Part shown: piece after piece, positions 53,601 to 61,129 of the stretch
Position numbering within the stretch: the stretch's first letter is position 1
Layout of the letters: the number at the start of each line of letters is the position of its first letter
Assembly: GCA_020638055.1 (NCBI GenBank)
Contig: JACKJH010000004.1
Location: forward strand, 437,501-501,500
From: Hyphomicrobiaceae bacterium
GTDB lineage: Bacteria > Pseudomonadota > Alphaproteobacteria > Rhizobiales > Hyphomicrobiaceae
Direction of reading: 5' to 3'
DNA length: 64,000 bases
Program-made: the position numbers and the translations under genes
The notes under the pieces: generated by a model
Database searches by the model: none
Told to the model about the DNA's origin: nothing
Seen by the model: the letters and a program-made list of their open reading frames with translations, nothing else

Positions 53601-54676
53601 GTGCTCTACTCGGCGGTGGGCTGAAAGGCAAGGTTGCCGTTCAGAAAGCTGCGGCGGGCGCGCGGTTGAAGTGCGAACTTCATGTTGAAGGTGCGCAGAT
53701 TGCGGCGCTGGCCGGTGCCATCTCAAGCGGGCGCCAAGCAGGCGGCACGGCTTCGGCCATGCTTGCTTTCTCCGGACAGGGATTGTCGCCACGCTCGCTC
53801 GTAACAGCGGCGAACGGTAGCGGCAGGATTACGATTGCAAAAGCCTGGGTGGATGGGCTGACGCCAAACAGCATCGCGGAAACCATCTCGGCTGCCTTCG
53901 ACAAGCAGATCGCGACCGACCAACCAACAATACTTGCTGAAATTACCCGCCGCTTGTCGCGTGGGCGATTGCACTTGGGGAGCCGCGATATCGGCCTGGA
54001 ACTGCACGATGGTGCGCTACGGTTGGCGAAGTTCGAGACTGAAACCGATAACGGGCGTGTTGACACGATTGTCACGGTTGATCTTGCAACATTGGCGAGC
54101 GAAACGGAGTGGCGTCTCATCGCATCTGCCAAATTACCTCAGAAAGCCCCATGGCCGCCCGTTTCGATATTTTATACTGGCAAATTGGGCGCCCTAGCCG
54201 AAATTACACCGCGCATCGTATTGGGTGCGTTCGAACGCGAACTTTCGGTTCGGCGCATGGAATATGAAGTCGAAGAGCTCGAAAGGCTGCGCAAGCTCGA
54301 TGAAGAGCGCGCCCGCCAGGAGCGTGAGCGGCAAAAGGCCCTGGCTGAGGCGCAGCGCTTGGAACGGGAACGTCTGGAAAAGGCGCAGCGCCAGCGCCGA
54401 CTTGAGTTGGAGCGACAAAATCAGCAACCTGGGCAACAGTTGCAAGTCCCTCTTCCCCTGCCCGATCAACTGTCGCCGCCTGGTTCGCCGCGCACCGATT
54501 TGCGGTCTCTTGCACCTCCTTCCAGCCAATCATCAGCCAGTCCGCCTGCTGCTGCGCCGCATGCTACGTCACGTAATTCGACGTCGGCGGTGCGACGCCG
54601 GCCGCCAAGTGTCCAGCGGCCAAAGCCGAGTGCTGCCGACACCACACTGCGGTCCCTCTCACCAGGGACGTATTGA
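50645..54676 (+). CDS. Large AsmA family protein
   Basis: 1343 residues. One N-terminal membrane helix (VLMWVAGLLVAVMAALFAVPYFV) is followed by the AsmA start VDWNSYRGVFEEEASRILGRDVRVGG and a very long periplasmic beta-rich groove with repeated G-x-L-T/V units; the AsmA C-terminal conserved region lies at about 1060-1200 (TAANGSGRITIAKAWVDGL). AsmA-like proteins form bridge-like lipid carriers between inner and outer membrane. The tail has a highly charged coiled coil (about 1210-1265, Glu/Arg-rich) and a Pro/Ser-rich end, features not common to all AsmA proteins. GTG start with a purine-rich site before it. Confidence 0.88.
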   Translation: MNTVLMWVAGLLVAVMAALFAVPYFVDWNSYRGVFEEEASRILGRDVRVGGMINVRLLPTPYMRFEHLRIADTRLGASQPLFRAKTFTMWLSVPPLLKGNLEATRVALDTPVVALAVDKSGTGNWTTLGVRPGTLPFIPKKVALQAVDITNGSLVMTHPRAGEVARVTGIGGELSAEALYGPYKFSGEMNLAGQMRDVRIATSKVDAESTLRFKVSAHPKGATGIGSVFEVSGQVSGLSSTPEISGALTATLPLPKLPGSSDDATATSTATSTPTSKETADGTQGGAGAKSVFADVKGQLRATANVVELRDMAASIENVGQPQLLTGEILLDWGRLRRLDFNFASRWLDFDRLAGVKGRASPVGTMAALMDGLTNVLPAHAATRGVVAVDQLTLGGSPVANLEFAISRVGNGALRLERLFAALPAGGRVAADGVLTRSNGAAEFKGNLTAAGPSLARLVDWGWPSSRLSGAMPDIPFTLDGRLASGPQRISLSQGKASLGEHGLTGSVSRSTAGELQVDVTAETFESAWLWSGGLKRDAVMAWLEKMTGSDAPAKSDAVEATDAQSGSLPASDGGNASLDNTNNQIKSIAFKMRCNVLRGPDIGLHDVIVDISAARNVLKLNKLSFRRDNTLAVDLTGNVQRQNGHPEGRIDGTIRVDDKVAVDTAIDLFGLSENARLGQIGDLAPLQVAGQITLGGRKATAVDIKADGAMQSGRITLRANIDGGLSDDWRAEPAEITLSGERVDAERLLGSVFAHSSLHTGNTGQFGQKLFSDVALTIVGVPNQGMVADGALSREGLTLGYNGRLRFDADTVPTLDGALEIAADRMGDLMSIAGIRSPGGGGSSPVTGTVGLSFQDDGRTKLSPSGLTVAGAEVSGTLLVSRGEGGRVKVAGEVAVDQMGVSGLITNLVASAPRPVPAAPGDLNSQGAAVVWTDQPFDEVAFDRFEGDVTVSFGHLSLASGLSLSQSRLKLAFTPGNIEATILESALLGGGLKGKVAVQKAAAGARLKCELHVEGAQIAALAGAISSGRQAGGTASAMLAFSGQGLSPRSLVTAANGSGRITIAKAWVDGLTPNSIAETISAAFDKQIATDQPTILAEITRRLSRGRLHLGSRDIGLELHDGALRLAKFETETDNGRVDTIVTVDLATLASETEWRLIASAKLPQKAPWPPVSIFYTGKLGALAEITPRIVLGAFERELSVRRMEYEVEELERLRKLDEERARQERERQKALAEAQRLERERLEKAQRQRRLELERQNQQPGQQLQVPLPLPDQLSPPGSPRTDLRSLAPPSSQSSASPPAAAPHATSRNSTSAVRRRPPSVQRPKPSAADTTLRSLSPGTY

Positions 54677-54763
54677 CCACTGCATCGGGTGAACGCTTCG
54701 GTGGGGACTGAGCGTGTGTGTCGTGGGATGTTTCATTGTTGTGCAGAGCACGGCCACTATCGA

Positions 54764-54841
54764 AGGATCGGCGCTTGGGCTTTTTGTTTGGTCGCATTTT
54801 CTGCGACGAACCGGTATCCACTTCGTCGGAAAATGCTTTAG
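54764..54841. repeat. Repeat A, partial copy (A2 plus end of A1)
   Basis: GGATCGGCGCTTGGGCTTTT (end of A1 and joint) then the complete A2 half ending AATGCTTTAG. It stands three bases beyond the stop of the ribbon-helix-helix gene. Confidence 0.8.
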
Positions 54842-54844
54842 GCA

Positions 54845-55069
54845 TCACCTTCCGCGCACACGTTCCTGCAAATCGGCAAGCACATAAAGGCGCACGGCGG
54901 TCGATAGTCCCGTACCATCAGCCCTGGCGTTGTCGATTTCAGCGACAAGTGCAGCAAGCGTCAGCGTTCGCGTGCAGGCAATTTCCTTGAGCGCCTCCCA
55001 GAAAGGCGTTTCGAGTGAAATTGATGTCCGGTGACCATTGATTGAGAAGGAACGTTTGAGCGGTCTCAT
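54845..55069 (-). CDS. Ribbon-helix-helix domain protein
   Basis: 74 residues. RSFSINGHRTSISLETPFWEA gives the beta strand and first helix of a RHH_4-type domain, followed by LTLAALVAEIDNARADG and LSTAVRLYVLADLQERV. Members are small DNA-binding proteins common in alphaproteobacteria. The frame is open to 55222, but the start at 55069 (MRPLKRSFSI) gives the family length. Confidence 0.82.
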   Translation of the reverse strand: MRPLKRSFSINGHRTSISLETPFWEALKEIACTRTLTLAALVAEIDNARADGTGLSTAVRLYVLADLQERVRGR

Positions 55070-55399
55070 GTTTTGCGATCTGCTTTTTGCCTTCGGCTTC
55101 AATTTAGTGCGCCGATGCACAATCGGTTTTAGAGCGCCGTCCGCCTTGATCGTAACACCGCTACGCACTGCGCTCTGGTACGTCTGGCGACCACTCGTTA
55201 ACCATAGTGATGCTAGTGTCAAATGGCGGACGTTTCAGTTGCAGCCTAGTATGGCATAGCGTCCCGACAGGCTCCGTCAATTTTAAGAAGGCAGGCATTG
55301 CTTCTGCCCGTGAAAAAGTGTGACAGGCGTGTCCTAGGGAACAGCATGCCTTCCAGGCCGGGGCTAGTTTCCCTTCATCGACGACGATTGGAGATTGCC

Positions 55400-55693
55400 A
55401 TGACCTTGAGCCTCAAAAATCTGACCAAGTCACCTCTCATTGTTGCAGCGGCCATCGCGATAATCGGGCTGGTTGGCCAGTCGGGCAGCGCAGCGGCGGT
55501 ATCGCTCGCGGTAAAACGCGCGTGCATGGGCGATTATTTCTCCCACTGCAGCAATCACGCTGTCGGAAGTCCGGGCGTCCGCCGCTGCATGCGCAACGCA
55601 GGTCCGCGCCTTTCCAAGCGCTGTATCAATGCGTTGATCGACGCTGGCGAAGTTTCCAGGTCCGAGGTCTCTCGCCGCGCGGCACAACGCTGA
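55400..55693 (+). CDS. Small exported cysteine-repeat protein
   Basis: 97 residues: a signal peptide (to about residue 32, GSAAA), then one cysteine-rich unit with the pattern ACMGDYFSHCSNHAVGSPGV and RCMRNAGPRLSKRCINALIDAG. The C-x5-C ... RCM ... LS..C..AL pattern resembles the cysteine-rich repeat of Golgi apparatus protein 1-like domains, seen as short exported proteins in rhizobia. Role unknown. GGAG stands seven bases before the ATG. Confidence 0.75.
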   Translation: MTLSLKNLTKSPLIVAAAIAIIGLVGQSGSAAAVSLAVKRACMGDYFSHCSNHAVGSPGVRRCMRNAGPRLSKRCINALIDAGEVSRSEVSRRAAQR

Positions 55694-55888
55694 TCGTCGG
55701 CATGCAGGTTGATACATCAAGGTGTGAACGCGACGTCTAGAAACTGGGCGGCAGCAAACGGATTTTTAACCACTTTTGTGCTGCCGCTTCACGGCCCCTT
55801 TACCTCAATTCCGTAACATTCAAAGGATTTCGCGAGTTTACCGCCAGCACGGCGGTTTCGCGATCAGTGCCTTATGAGGAGTTAGGTA

Positions 55889-56551
55889 ATGAGCGTCGTT
55901 GACGTGAAGAAAAACCCCGGCCCATTCACAGGCTGGACGGAACTGCCACGCAAGACCGTTGCAATGGAACTGGTTGAGCGGTTCTATCTGCTCGGTCTGT
56001 TCGGATATTTCCTGCACAATATGCTTGGAAATGCCGGGTTCTCTGCAGCAACAATTTTGTTGATCATGTCAGAAATTCTGCCGTTGCTGCTGGTATTCAG
56101 CCGCGGACCTTCCGAAACGCTTTCGCTCAAGCCGGGCGACTGGTTTTTTGGCATCGCGGGTGCCAGTGCTCCGTTGCTGGCAATAAAGATTCAGGCCGAG
56201 CCGCTCCTGCCGTTTGCTTTCTGTCTGGCACTGATGCTGATTGGCTTTGCCGTGCAAGTGAGCGGCAAGTTGTTTCTCGGGCGTTCATTCGGTGTCATCG
56301 CGGCCAATCGGGGCGTCAAGTTCAGAGGTCCGTATCGCATCGTACGCCATCCCATTTATGCCGGCTACACGCTGACGCACATCGGCTTCCTGCTGATTAA
56401 CCCCGCCTGGTGGAATTTCGCGCTTTATTCTACCGCGCTGGGATTGCAGATCGTGCGGATCCTCAAGGAGGAACGCGTTTTGAGCGAAGATCCCGCATAC
56501 CGCGAAATGAAGCAGCGCGTGCCTTACAGGTTGTTGCCCAAAGTGTTCTAA
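55889..56551 (+). CDS. Isoprenylcysteine methyltransferase-like (ICMT/PEMT) membrane protein
   Basis: 220 residues, about five hydrophobic helices. The C-terminal SAM-binding signature RGPYRIVRHPIYAGYTLTHI and EERVLSEDPAYREMKQRVPYRLLP define the ICMT/phospholipid N-methyltransferase-like family. The acceptor is unknown. GAGGAG precedes the ATG. Confidence 0.87.
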   Translation: MSVVDVKKNPGPFTGWTELPRKTVAMELVERFYLLGLFGYFLHNMLGNAGFSAATILLIMSEILPLLLVFSRGPSETLSLKPGDWFFGIAGASAPLLAIKIQAEPLLPFAFCLALMLIGFAVQVSGKLFLGRSFGVIAANRGVKFRGPYRIVRHPIYAGYTLTHIGFLLINPAWWNFALYSTALGLQIVRILKEERVLSEDPAYREMKQRVPYRLLPKVF

Positions 56552-56594
56552 GTGCGGCGGTGCCGACGCAGCAACCGCGCATACGACCACAAGA

Positions 56595-56628
56595 CACCTG
56601 CCTGAACTTCTTCAGGCGGGTGTTTCTT
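56595..56628. terminator. Terminator between the ICMT-like gene and convergent bufC
   Basis: CACCTGCCTGAA / TTCAGGCGGGTG, a 12-bp stem with a 4-base loop, then TTTCTTG. It overlaps the stop of the convergent bufC gene (56612). Confidence 0.8.
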
Positions 56629-57481
56629 GTTTGGGGTGTGAATTGGCTGCCTCCGTGTCAACGCAAGCGAGCATTCCTGCTGCCGCCCAGCCGGCAAGAA
56701 AACCAACCGCTGCTTTAGCAGCTTCACGTTGGTCCTCGAACGACGTCATTGCAGCCACAACGTCGGCGAATGTCGAAGCTGGTTGCGCCGCATCGAAAGC
56801 GGTAGCTTCATCAATCGACATGACCCTGATCCTGGGTGTTGTTGCCTCCCGCCAGACAATCAAATGTTGTGGGCTGTTCAGCCGTTTTGCTTGAGGCGGC
56901 TCGGTCCCAGCGTCAATTGCAATCCATATATCCAAGGCGTTCGTGAGGGCGTCGATACGGCGAACCGAGGGGTGCGGAACAACCATGAGCGTGGCCCAAT
57001 CGTCCGGTGAGATCGATGTCAGCATGGCAAGGCTAAACGTCTCAGCGTTTGCTGAATCAAAAGCATCAGCAAGGGCCAGCTCGATGCGTGCGACCTCAGC
57101 CATTTGCGGCCAATTCGAAAACGGTGCGGTTGCAGCCAGAAAGTCTGGCATGTTGCGCGAGAACCAACGCACGTTTTGCCTGTCTGAGGGATGCGCTTCG
57201 ATATATCCGGCCGCCGCATGTTCAAACAACGCTTTGCCCAGATAGGCCGAAAGGTTTGCCAGATCGGCTTCCAGCACCTCCGCGAGACGTGAACGGTAGG
57301 CGTTGCAATAGATGTCGAGCATTGCATCGGTTTGAGCGTGCGCGGGAGGACGAAGCTGCGAAAGCAGATCGTCACGAGGCACCTGATACGATGTGGTTGA
57401 ACCGCCATGCTGGGCCGTTGCGGTACGACGCAGGATGACTGACTGCATTTGATGTTGGAGTGCGGCCAGGTTTGCCATCAT
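56612..57481 (-). CDS. bufC: BufC (DUF2063) partner of bufferin-modifying MNIO enzyme
   Basis: 289 residues. The N-terminal DUF2063 region is clear: ALQHQMQSVILR, MLDIYCNAYRSRLAEVLEAD, HPSDRQNVRWFSRNMPDFLA. Such proteins deliver the precursor peptide to the MNIO enzyme (BufB) in bufferin and related pathways. It lies 61 bp downstream of bufB. The C-terminal half is less conserved. An internal ATG one codon later (57478) is also possible. Confidence 0.88.
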   Translation of the reverse strand: MMANLAALQHQMQSVILRRTATAQHGGSTTSYQVPRDDLLSQLRPPAHAQTDAMLDIYCNAYRSRLAEVLEADLANLSAYLGKALFEHAAAGYIEAHPSDRQNVRWFSRNMPDFLAATAPFSNWPQMAEVARIELALADAFDSANAETFSLAMLTSISPDDWATLMVVPHPSVRRIDALTNALDIWIAIDAGTEPPQAKRLNSPQHLIVWREATTPRIRVMSIDEATAFDAAQPASTFADVVAAMTSFEDQREAAKAAVGFLAGWAAAGMLACVDTEAANSHPKQETPA

Positions 57482-57542
57482 GCAGATGCCCTTGCTGGAG
57501 GGGTACTTACCTCATTGTGCGTTGTTTTCAACTCCTGGTGCC

Positions 57543-57647
57543 CTAGAGCACATTTCGATCAGATGGAATCGGATCGGCGCTATAGCTTTTTGTTTTGTCG
57601 CATTTTCTTCGACGAACCGGTGTCCACTTCGTCGGAAAATGCTCTAG
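57543..57647. repeat. Repeat A inserted into the 3' end of bufB
   Basis: Complete A1+A2 unit bounded by CTAG on both sides. On the minus strand the bufB frame runs through all of it and stops at the TAG of the far CTAG (57543-57545). Confidence 0.92.
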
Positions 57648-58493
57648 CACATCAGCCGCGATGTCGCGCGCACGGTCAAGCTCAGCAACGACGTCGGCCA
57701 ATGGAGGAATGTGGTCATCGCGCTCAATCATGGTGGAGACGGCGCCGAAGCGCTCGACAGCCGCACGATAAAGGTTGAACACATCGTCGCAAATGTCGTG
57801 ATCATGCGTGTCTATGACATAGTCGCCATGGTCTTCGTGGCCGGCAAGATGGAACTGCACGACGGGCTCGCGCGGTATGCCATTCAGGAACTCGATTGGA
57901 TCAAACCCGTGGTTTCGTGCGCTGACGTAGACGTTGTTGACATCAAACAGCAAGTAGCAGCCCGTCCGCCGGGTCAGTTCGGAAAGAAACTCCCATTCGG
58001 TCATGTCCTGCTGGGCAAACGCGACGTACGACGAGACATTTTCCAATGTAAGCGGACGGCCCAGGACCTCCTGCACCTTGTGGACACGCGCGGCGATGTG
58101 GTCGAGAGCCTCATAGGTGTAGGGAATAGGCAGCAGGTCATGCAGATTGATACCGTGAACGCCGGTCCAGCACAGGTGATCAGAAATCCATTTCGGTCTT
58201 ACGCGATGCGCCAGTGTTCTAACCGCTTTGAGATATTCAAAGTCGAGTGGTGCGGTCGATGCAATTGACATGGAGACGCCGTGCATGACCACGGGATAAC
58301 GCTCGCAGATCTGATCCAGGATCTGCAAGGGTTGTCCGCCGGGTACCATGAAGTTTTCTGAAATGATCTCGAACCAATCGACGGCTGGATTACCGGTGAG
58401 GATGTCGTTGTAATGTTGCGAGCGCAGGCCTAGGCCAAAGCCGAGAAAACCCGGTTTTGATGCACTTGGTGGTGGCGCGTTGCAGCTTTCCAT
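57543..58493 (-). CDS. bufB: BufB, multinuclear non-heme iron oxygenase (DUF692) with a repeat-encoded C terminus
   Basis: 316 residues. DUF692/MNIO landmarks: GFLGFGLGLRSQHYNDIL, DWFEIISENFM, VVMHGVSMSIAS, RPKWISDHLCWTGV, LTLENVSSYVAF, LFDVNNVYVSARNHG, VQFHLAGHED and IERDDHIP, holding the His/Asp/Glu iron ligands. MNIO enzymes convert cysteines in a precursor peptide to thiooxazole-type groups; the neighbour bufA is the likely substrate. The last 34 residues (from LEHFPTKWTP) are encoded entirely by repeat A. They are basic, unlike any MNIO tail, and replace the native end. The start at 58493 has GGAG eight bases upstream; the open frame to 58787 is low-complexity. Confidence 0.9.
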   Translation of the reverse strand: MESCNAPPPSASKPGFLGFGLGLRSQHYNDILTGNPAVDWFEIISENFMVPGGQPLQILDQICERYPVVMHGVSMSIASTAPLDFEYLKAVRTLAHRVRPKWISDHLCWTGVHGINLHDLLPIPYTYEALDHIAARVHKVQEVLGRPLTLENVSSYVAFAQQDMTEWEFLSELTRRTGCYLLFDVNNVYVSARNHGFDPIEFLNGIPREPVVQFHLAGHEDHGDYVIDTHDHDICDDVFNLYRAAVERFGAVSTMIERDDHIPPLADVVAELDRARDIAADVLEHFPTKWTPVRRRKCDKTKSYSADPIPSDRNVL

Positions 58494-58578
58494 CGGGCGC
58501 TCTCCAGAGCTTTCGTCGTTGGTTGGCCGCTCCAGGTGAAACGTCCCGGAGCAGCCCTTTCTTCTGCACCAACTCGGA

Positions 58579-58839
58579 CTATTTCGCCGGCTCGAACTTG
58601 GCGCCTTCGATCTTGGCGCACTCTTCGGCAGTGGTCGCGGTGAAGCCTTTACCCTTACAGGCATTCTGGCCTTTACACGCATTTGTCGCTGTCTTGCAGG
58701 CGCTCTGGCCCTTGCAGGCGTTGGCGCCAACACAGTGTCCCTTGTCGCCAGCAAACGCAGCCGGTGCCGTCGCAAGGCCTGAAACAATGAGGGCGGCTGC
58801 AGCGGCGGCGATGGTGGCAGTCGTTTTGGTCGGTGTCAT
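58579..58839 (-). CDS. bufA: BufA bufferin precursor (CKG-repeat type)
   Basis: 86 residues: a signal peptide (MTPTKTTATIAAAAAALIVS..., cleaved after AFA), then a short core with six cysteines in GHCVGANACKGQSACKTATN and ACKGQNACKGKG, and a tail TTAEECAKIEG. The CKG repeats fit the BufA2-like bufferin class. Bufferins are exported peptides whose cysteines, after modification by BufB/BufC, bind copper and give tolerance. AGGAG stands seven bases before the ATG at 58839. bufB follows after 85 bp. Confidence 0.87.
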   Translation of the reverse strand: MTPTKTTATIAAAAAALIVSGLATAPAAFAGDKGHCVGANACKGQSACKTATNACKGQNACKGKGFTATTAEECAKIEGAKFEPAK

Positions 58840-58871
58840 AAAGCTACTCCTAGCTGGTGGTTGGTTGGGTT

Positions 58872-58913
58872 GGGCCCGTGTCGGATGCAAGCGATGTATC
58901 CAAACACGGGCCC
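58872..58913. promoter_or_regulatory. Strong hairpin in the long leader of bufA
   Basis: A perfect 10-bp GC-rich stem (GGGCCCGTGT / ACACGGGCCC) with a 22-base loop lies 32 bases before the bufA start, inside a leader of about 345 bases if the promoter at 59191 is used. It could be an attenuator or an mRNA-stabilising element. Confidence 0.5.
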
Positions 58914-59190
58914 GGGTCGTTGCCGTCCGTGCGGTGGCCAGGCGCACGTCGGGTGCCGCCGGAAGCAGACAGGCGCTGCATCCGGGTGGGGCTCATGGTC
59001 CGCGACGTCGCAAAATAGAAAGGGTCGTCGCGAATGTTCTTTATTTCTTTGCGATTGTGGAGTTTTCCGATCGCGCTTGCCGGGCTTACATCGTCCAGTG
59101 TTGCGAACCGCAATTCCAGGTTCGCCCGAAATGGATTGCAACGCCCACACGGGCACCATCACTCCCCTTTTTTTGTTCTGTCCTGGGAAG
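58914..59190. other. Rest of the bufA leader region
   Basis: No supported gene; minus-strand frames start from TTG without a site and show no domain. It forms the rest of the untranslated leader if the ECF promoter at 59191 drives bufABC. Confidence 0.4.
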
Positions 59191-59219
59191 CGTTACGGCC
59201 AGGTATGGCGAAACGTTTC
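59191..59219 (-). promoter_or_regulatory. Candidate SigF-type ECF promoter of bufABC
   Basis: The full element is 59192-59220 on the minus strand: TGAAAC, a 17-base spacer, CGTAAC, then G at 59191. It has the same two hexamers and spacer as the element before sigF (60461-60490). It points toward bufA, but the distance to the start is long. Confidence 0.55.
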
Positions 59220-59260
59220 ATGAGGGGACCAGCAAGTGCCTCACGATTTCGTGAGGTGCG

Positions 59261-59905
59261 CTACCAGCGCAGCAGGTAGCGGCCGGCAAAGGCTGAGGCA
59301 ATCGCCAGGGCGGCGATGGCAATCGTATACCAGGTGCCAACGAAAAACGGGGAGTCGTCGGTACAAAGGGTTGCGTAGTAGGTGGCCGAGATCGCTCCAG
59401 CCATGATGCCGGCGACGGCGCCGGTCAGCGCTGGCGCGGCGGGAGCACTGTTGCGCAAGGCGTAGAAAATAACGGCAAGTGGTGTGAGTGCGAGCGTCGG
59501 CACGATGGTCAGGCAAACGAGCGAGTTGGAACCGACAGCGCGCGCCATCCAGGCGTCGGCGGGCGTCAGTTTCATCTCGATTACGCTTGCTCCCAATAGC
59601 AGCAGTGGCGCGACCAAGAGCGGTGCAAGCGATCTCCATCTCACAGGTGTTGGGCGCGTGAGTTCAAGCAGTGCCGGGATGGTGGAAAACAACAAAAGCG
59701 TCGTGAATGCCAGTTTGATCTGGAACCGCCATGTGCCTAGAGCCGCAGCGATGTCTGTGCGCGGCCCAAGGAAAATTATGAACAGTATGCCGGCCAGGAT
59801 GAACGCGACCGGCAACGCTCGCGCCAAGGCACGCGAGGGGTTTAGCATGCGTGTGGCGGTGTCTGCGGCCAGTGCCTTTATGAGGTCGTTGGTGCGCATG
59901 TTCAC
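59261..59905 (-). CDS. nrsF: NrsF-like membrane anti-sigma factor (DUF1109)
   Basis: 214 residues, six hydrophobic helices. The DUF1109/NrsF features include the N-terminal TNDLIKALAAD, the RWRSLAPLL loop and the conserved cysteine in TLCTDDSPFFVGTWY, which in Caulobacter NrsF takes part in sensing. It holds SigF at the membrane until a metal stress. GTG at 59905 forms a GTGA overlap with sigF; an ATG two codons on (59899) is possible. Confidence 0.92.
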   Translation of the reverse strand: MNMRTNDLIKALAADTATRMLNPSRALARALPVAFILAGILFIIFLGPRTDIAAALGTWRFQIKLAFTTLLLFSTIPALLELTRPTPVRWRSLAPLLVAPLLLLGASVIEMKLTPADAWMARAVGSNSLVCLTIVPTLALTPLAVIFYALRNSAPAAPALTGAVAGIMAGAISATYYATLCTDDSPFFVGTWYTIAIAALAIASAFAGRYLLRW

Positions 59906-60447
59906 GAGCCTCGATAAATTGCTGCGAGCGATTTCAGCGCCCGGTGCAGGGCAACGCGCACGGCACCCTCGCTCATACCCAGACGTTCACCTGCTTCTCG
60001 GGCGCTGTAGCCCTCAATGGAAACCGCCTCGACAATTTTGCGATCGCGTTCTTTGAGATGTGTCAATAGATCGTTCTGTGCTCCCAATCCTTCGTCTGGC
60101 CCGGGCTGCGGCTCGGCCAGGATTTCGGCAACATCGTCCAGCGGAACAAACTTGCGATATCCCTTGCGGCGCAAATGGTCGACGAGCTTGTTGCGCGCAA
60201 TAGCCTTGAGCCACGGCTCGATCGGCCGGGATGCGTCCCACGTTTGCCTTTTTAAATGGATCGTCAGCAGCGTTTCCTGCACGACGTCCTCCACATCCTC
60301 GTTGTGATAGCCGTAAATGCGAAAGCCGCTCGATACGTAGACGCGAATGCGGCGCGCGGCGAAATCTAGGGCGCGGCGGTAGGCGGTTTCATCGCCGTTC
60401 CTGCCGTTTTCAAACAGTGCCGCCAGATCGTCCCGCATCTCGCGCAA
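59902..60447 (-). CDS. sigF: SigF-like ECF RNA polymerase sigma factor
   Basis: 181 residues. Region 2 is NEDVEDVVQETLLTIHLKR with WDASRPIEPWLKAIARNKLVDHLRR, and region 4 is KIVEAVSIEGYSAREAGERLGMSEGAVRVALHRALKSL. It is paired with nrsF, as SigF of Caulobacter, which responds to chromate, cadmium or copper and drives bufferin-type genes. The same candidate promoter lies before this gene, consistent with self-activation. MRDDL three codons on is an alternative start. Confidence 0.92.
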   Translation of the reverse strand: MREMRDDLAALFENGRNGDETAYRRALDFAARRIRVYVSSGFRIYGYHNEDVEDVVQETLLTIHLKRQTWDASRPIEPWLKAIARNKLVDHLRRKGYRKFVPLDDVAEILAEPQPGPDEGLGAQNDLLTHLKERDRKIVEAVSIEGYSAREAGERLGMSEGAVRVALHRALKSLAAIYRGS

Positions 60448-60460
60448 GGGCTTCCCTTCT

Positions 60461-60490
60461 CGTTACGCGCTCGGTGGCGTTATTGTTACA
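60461..60490 (-). promoter_or_regulatory. Candidate SigF-type ECF promoter of sigF-nrsF
   Basis: On the minus strand: TGTAAC, 17-base spacer, CGTAACG. It lies 14 bases before the sigF start at 60447, and matches the element upstream of bufA in 12 of 13 fixed positions. Confidence 0.6.
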
Positions 60491-60637
60491 GCCCATTTTC
60501 AGGTGGTCGCCAGCTTGGAGCCACAGAGCACTCAAGGGCCATAGCACATCGGATGCAAGAGTTAACGCGCGTTAATCGAGCACTTTGCGGCGGCGTCGAT
60601 GACTGACGATTAAGATCGCAATCAATAGCTGTACGGC

Positions 60638-61129
60638 TCAAGCCCTGGCTATTGTCTTTGTCATCAGGTCGGTCAGTGCGCCATGCAAGTATTCAGGTTC
60701 TGGAAAAAGTTGCTTGGAGTAAAGCCAGTTCTTGTGTGATCCGATGGAAAACATGCCCGTGCGTGCGCGGTAACCTGGGTTTACCGCATAATCGCCCAAT
60801 TGCAAGATGCGTGAGATCTCATTGCCGCTCAGCGTCCACTGATGCCCGCCCCGGTTGGGACGCGTGTCATGCAGATGGCATTCGATGCGGTCGCCCTTGG
60901 CAATGAGATACGTTTTTTGTTTCGACGTCTTGAAGACAAGCAGTTCTTCAGGGCTGGGCGGCAGCGCTTCGAGGGTTGCTGCTTCGGGGTCGTTTTCCTG
61001 TTCCAGCGGCTCAAGATATTCCTTGTAGCCACGGCGGGCGACGATTGCCGCGATCAACGTCGCGACAACCGTTGAAAGGGCAGACACCCATTCGGCGAGG
61101 CTGCCCAATTCCAGGTTCATCTCGAACAT
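60638..61129 (-). CDS. Small membrane-anchored protein of unknown function
   Basis: 163 residues. One N-terminal membrane helix (LAEWVSALSTVVATLIAAIVA, about residues 11-31) precedes a soluble part with no domain I recognise. Its ATG shares one base with the fumC stop (TGATG), so it is translationally coupled to fumC. Confidence 0.7.
   Translation of the reverse strand: MFEMNLELGSLAEWVSALSTVVATLIAAIVARRGYKEYLEPLEQENDPEAATLEALPPSPEELLVFKTSKQKTYLIAKGDRIECHLHDTRPNRGGHQWTLSGNEISRILQLGDYAVNPGYRARTGMFSIGSHKNWLYSKQLFPEPEYLHGALTDLMTKTIARA

Noticed and set aside
58850..59113. Possible extra small gene in the bufA leader
   Set aside because: TTG start without a ribosome site, low-complexity C-terminal part, no family; kept as leader.
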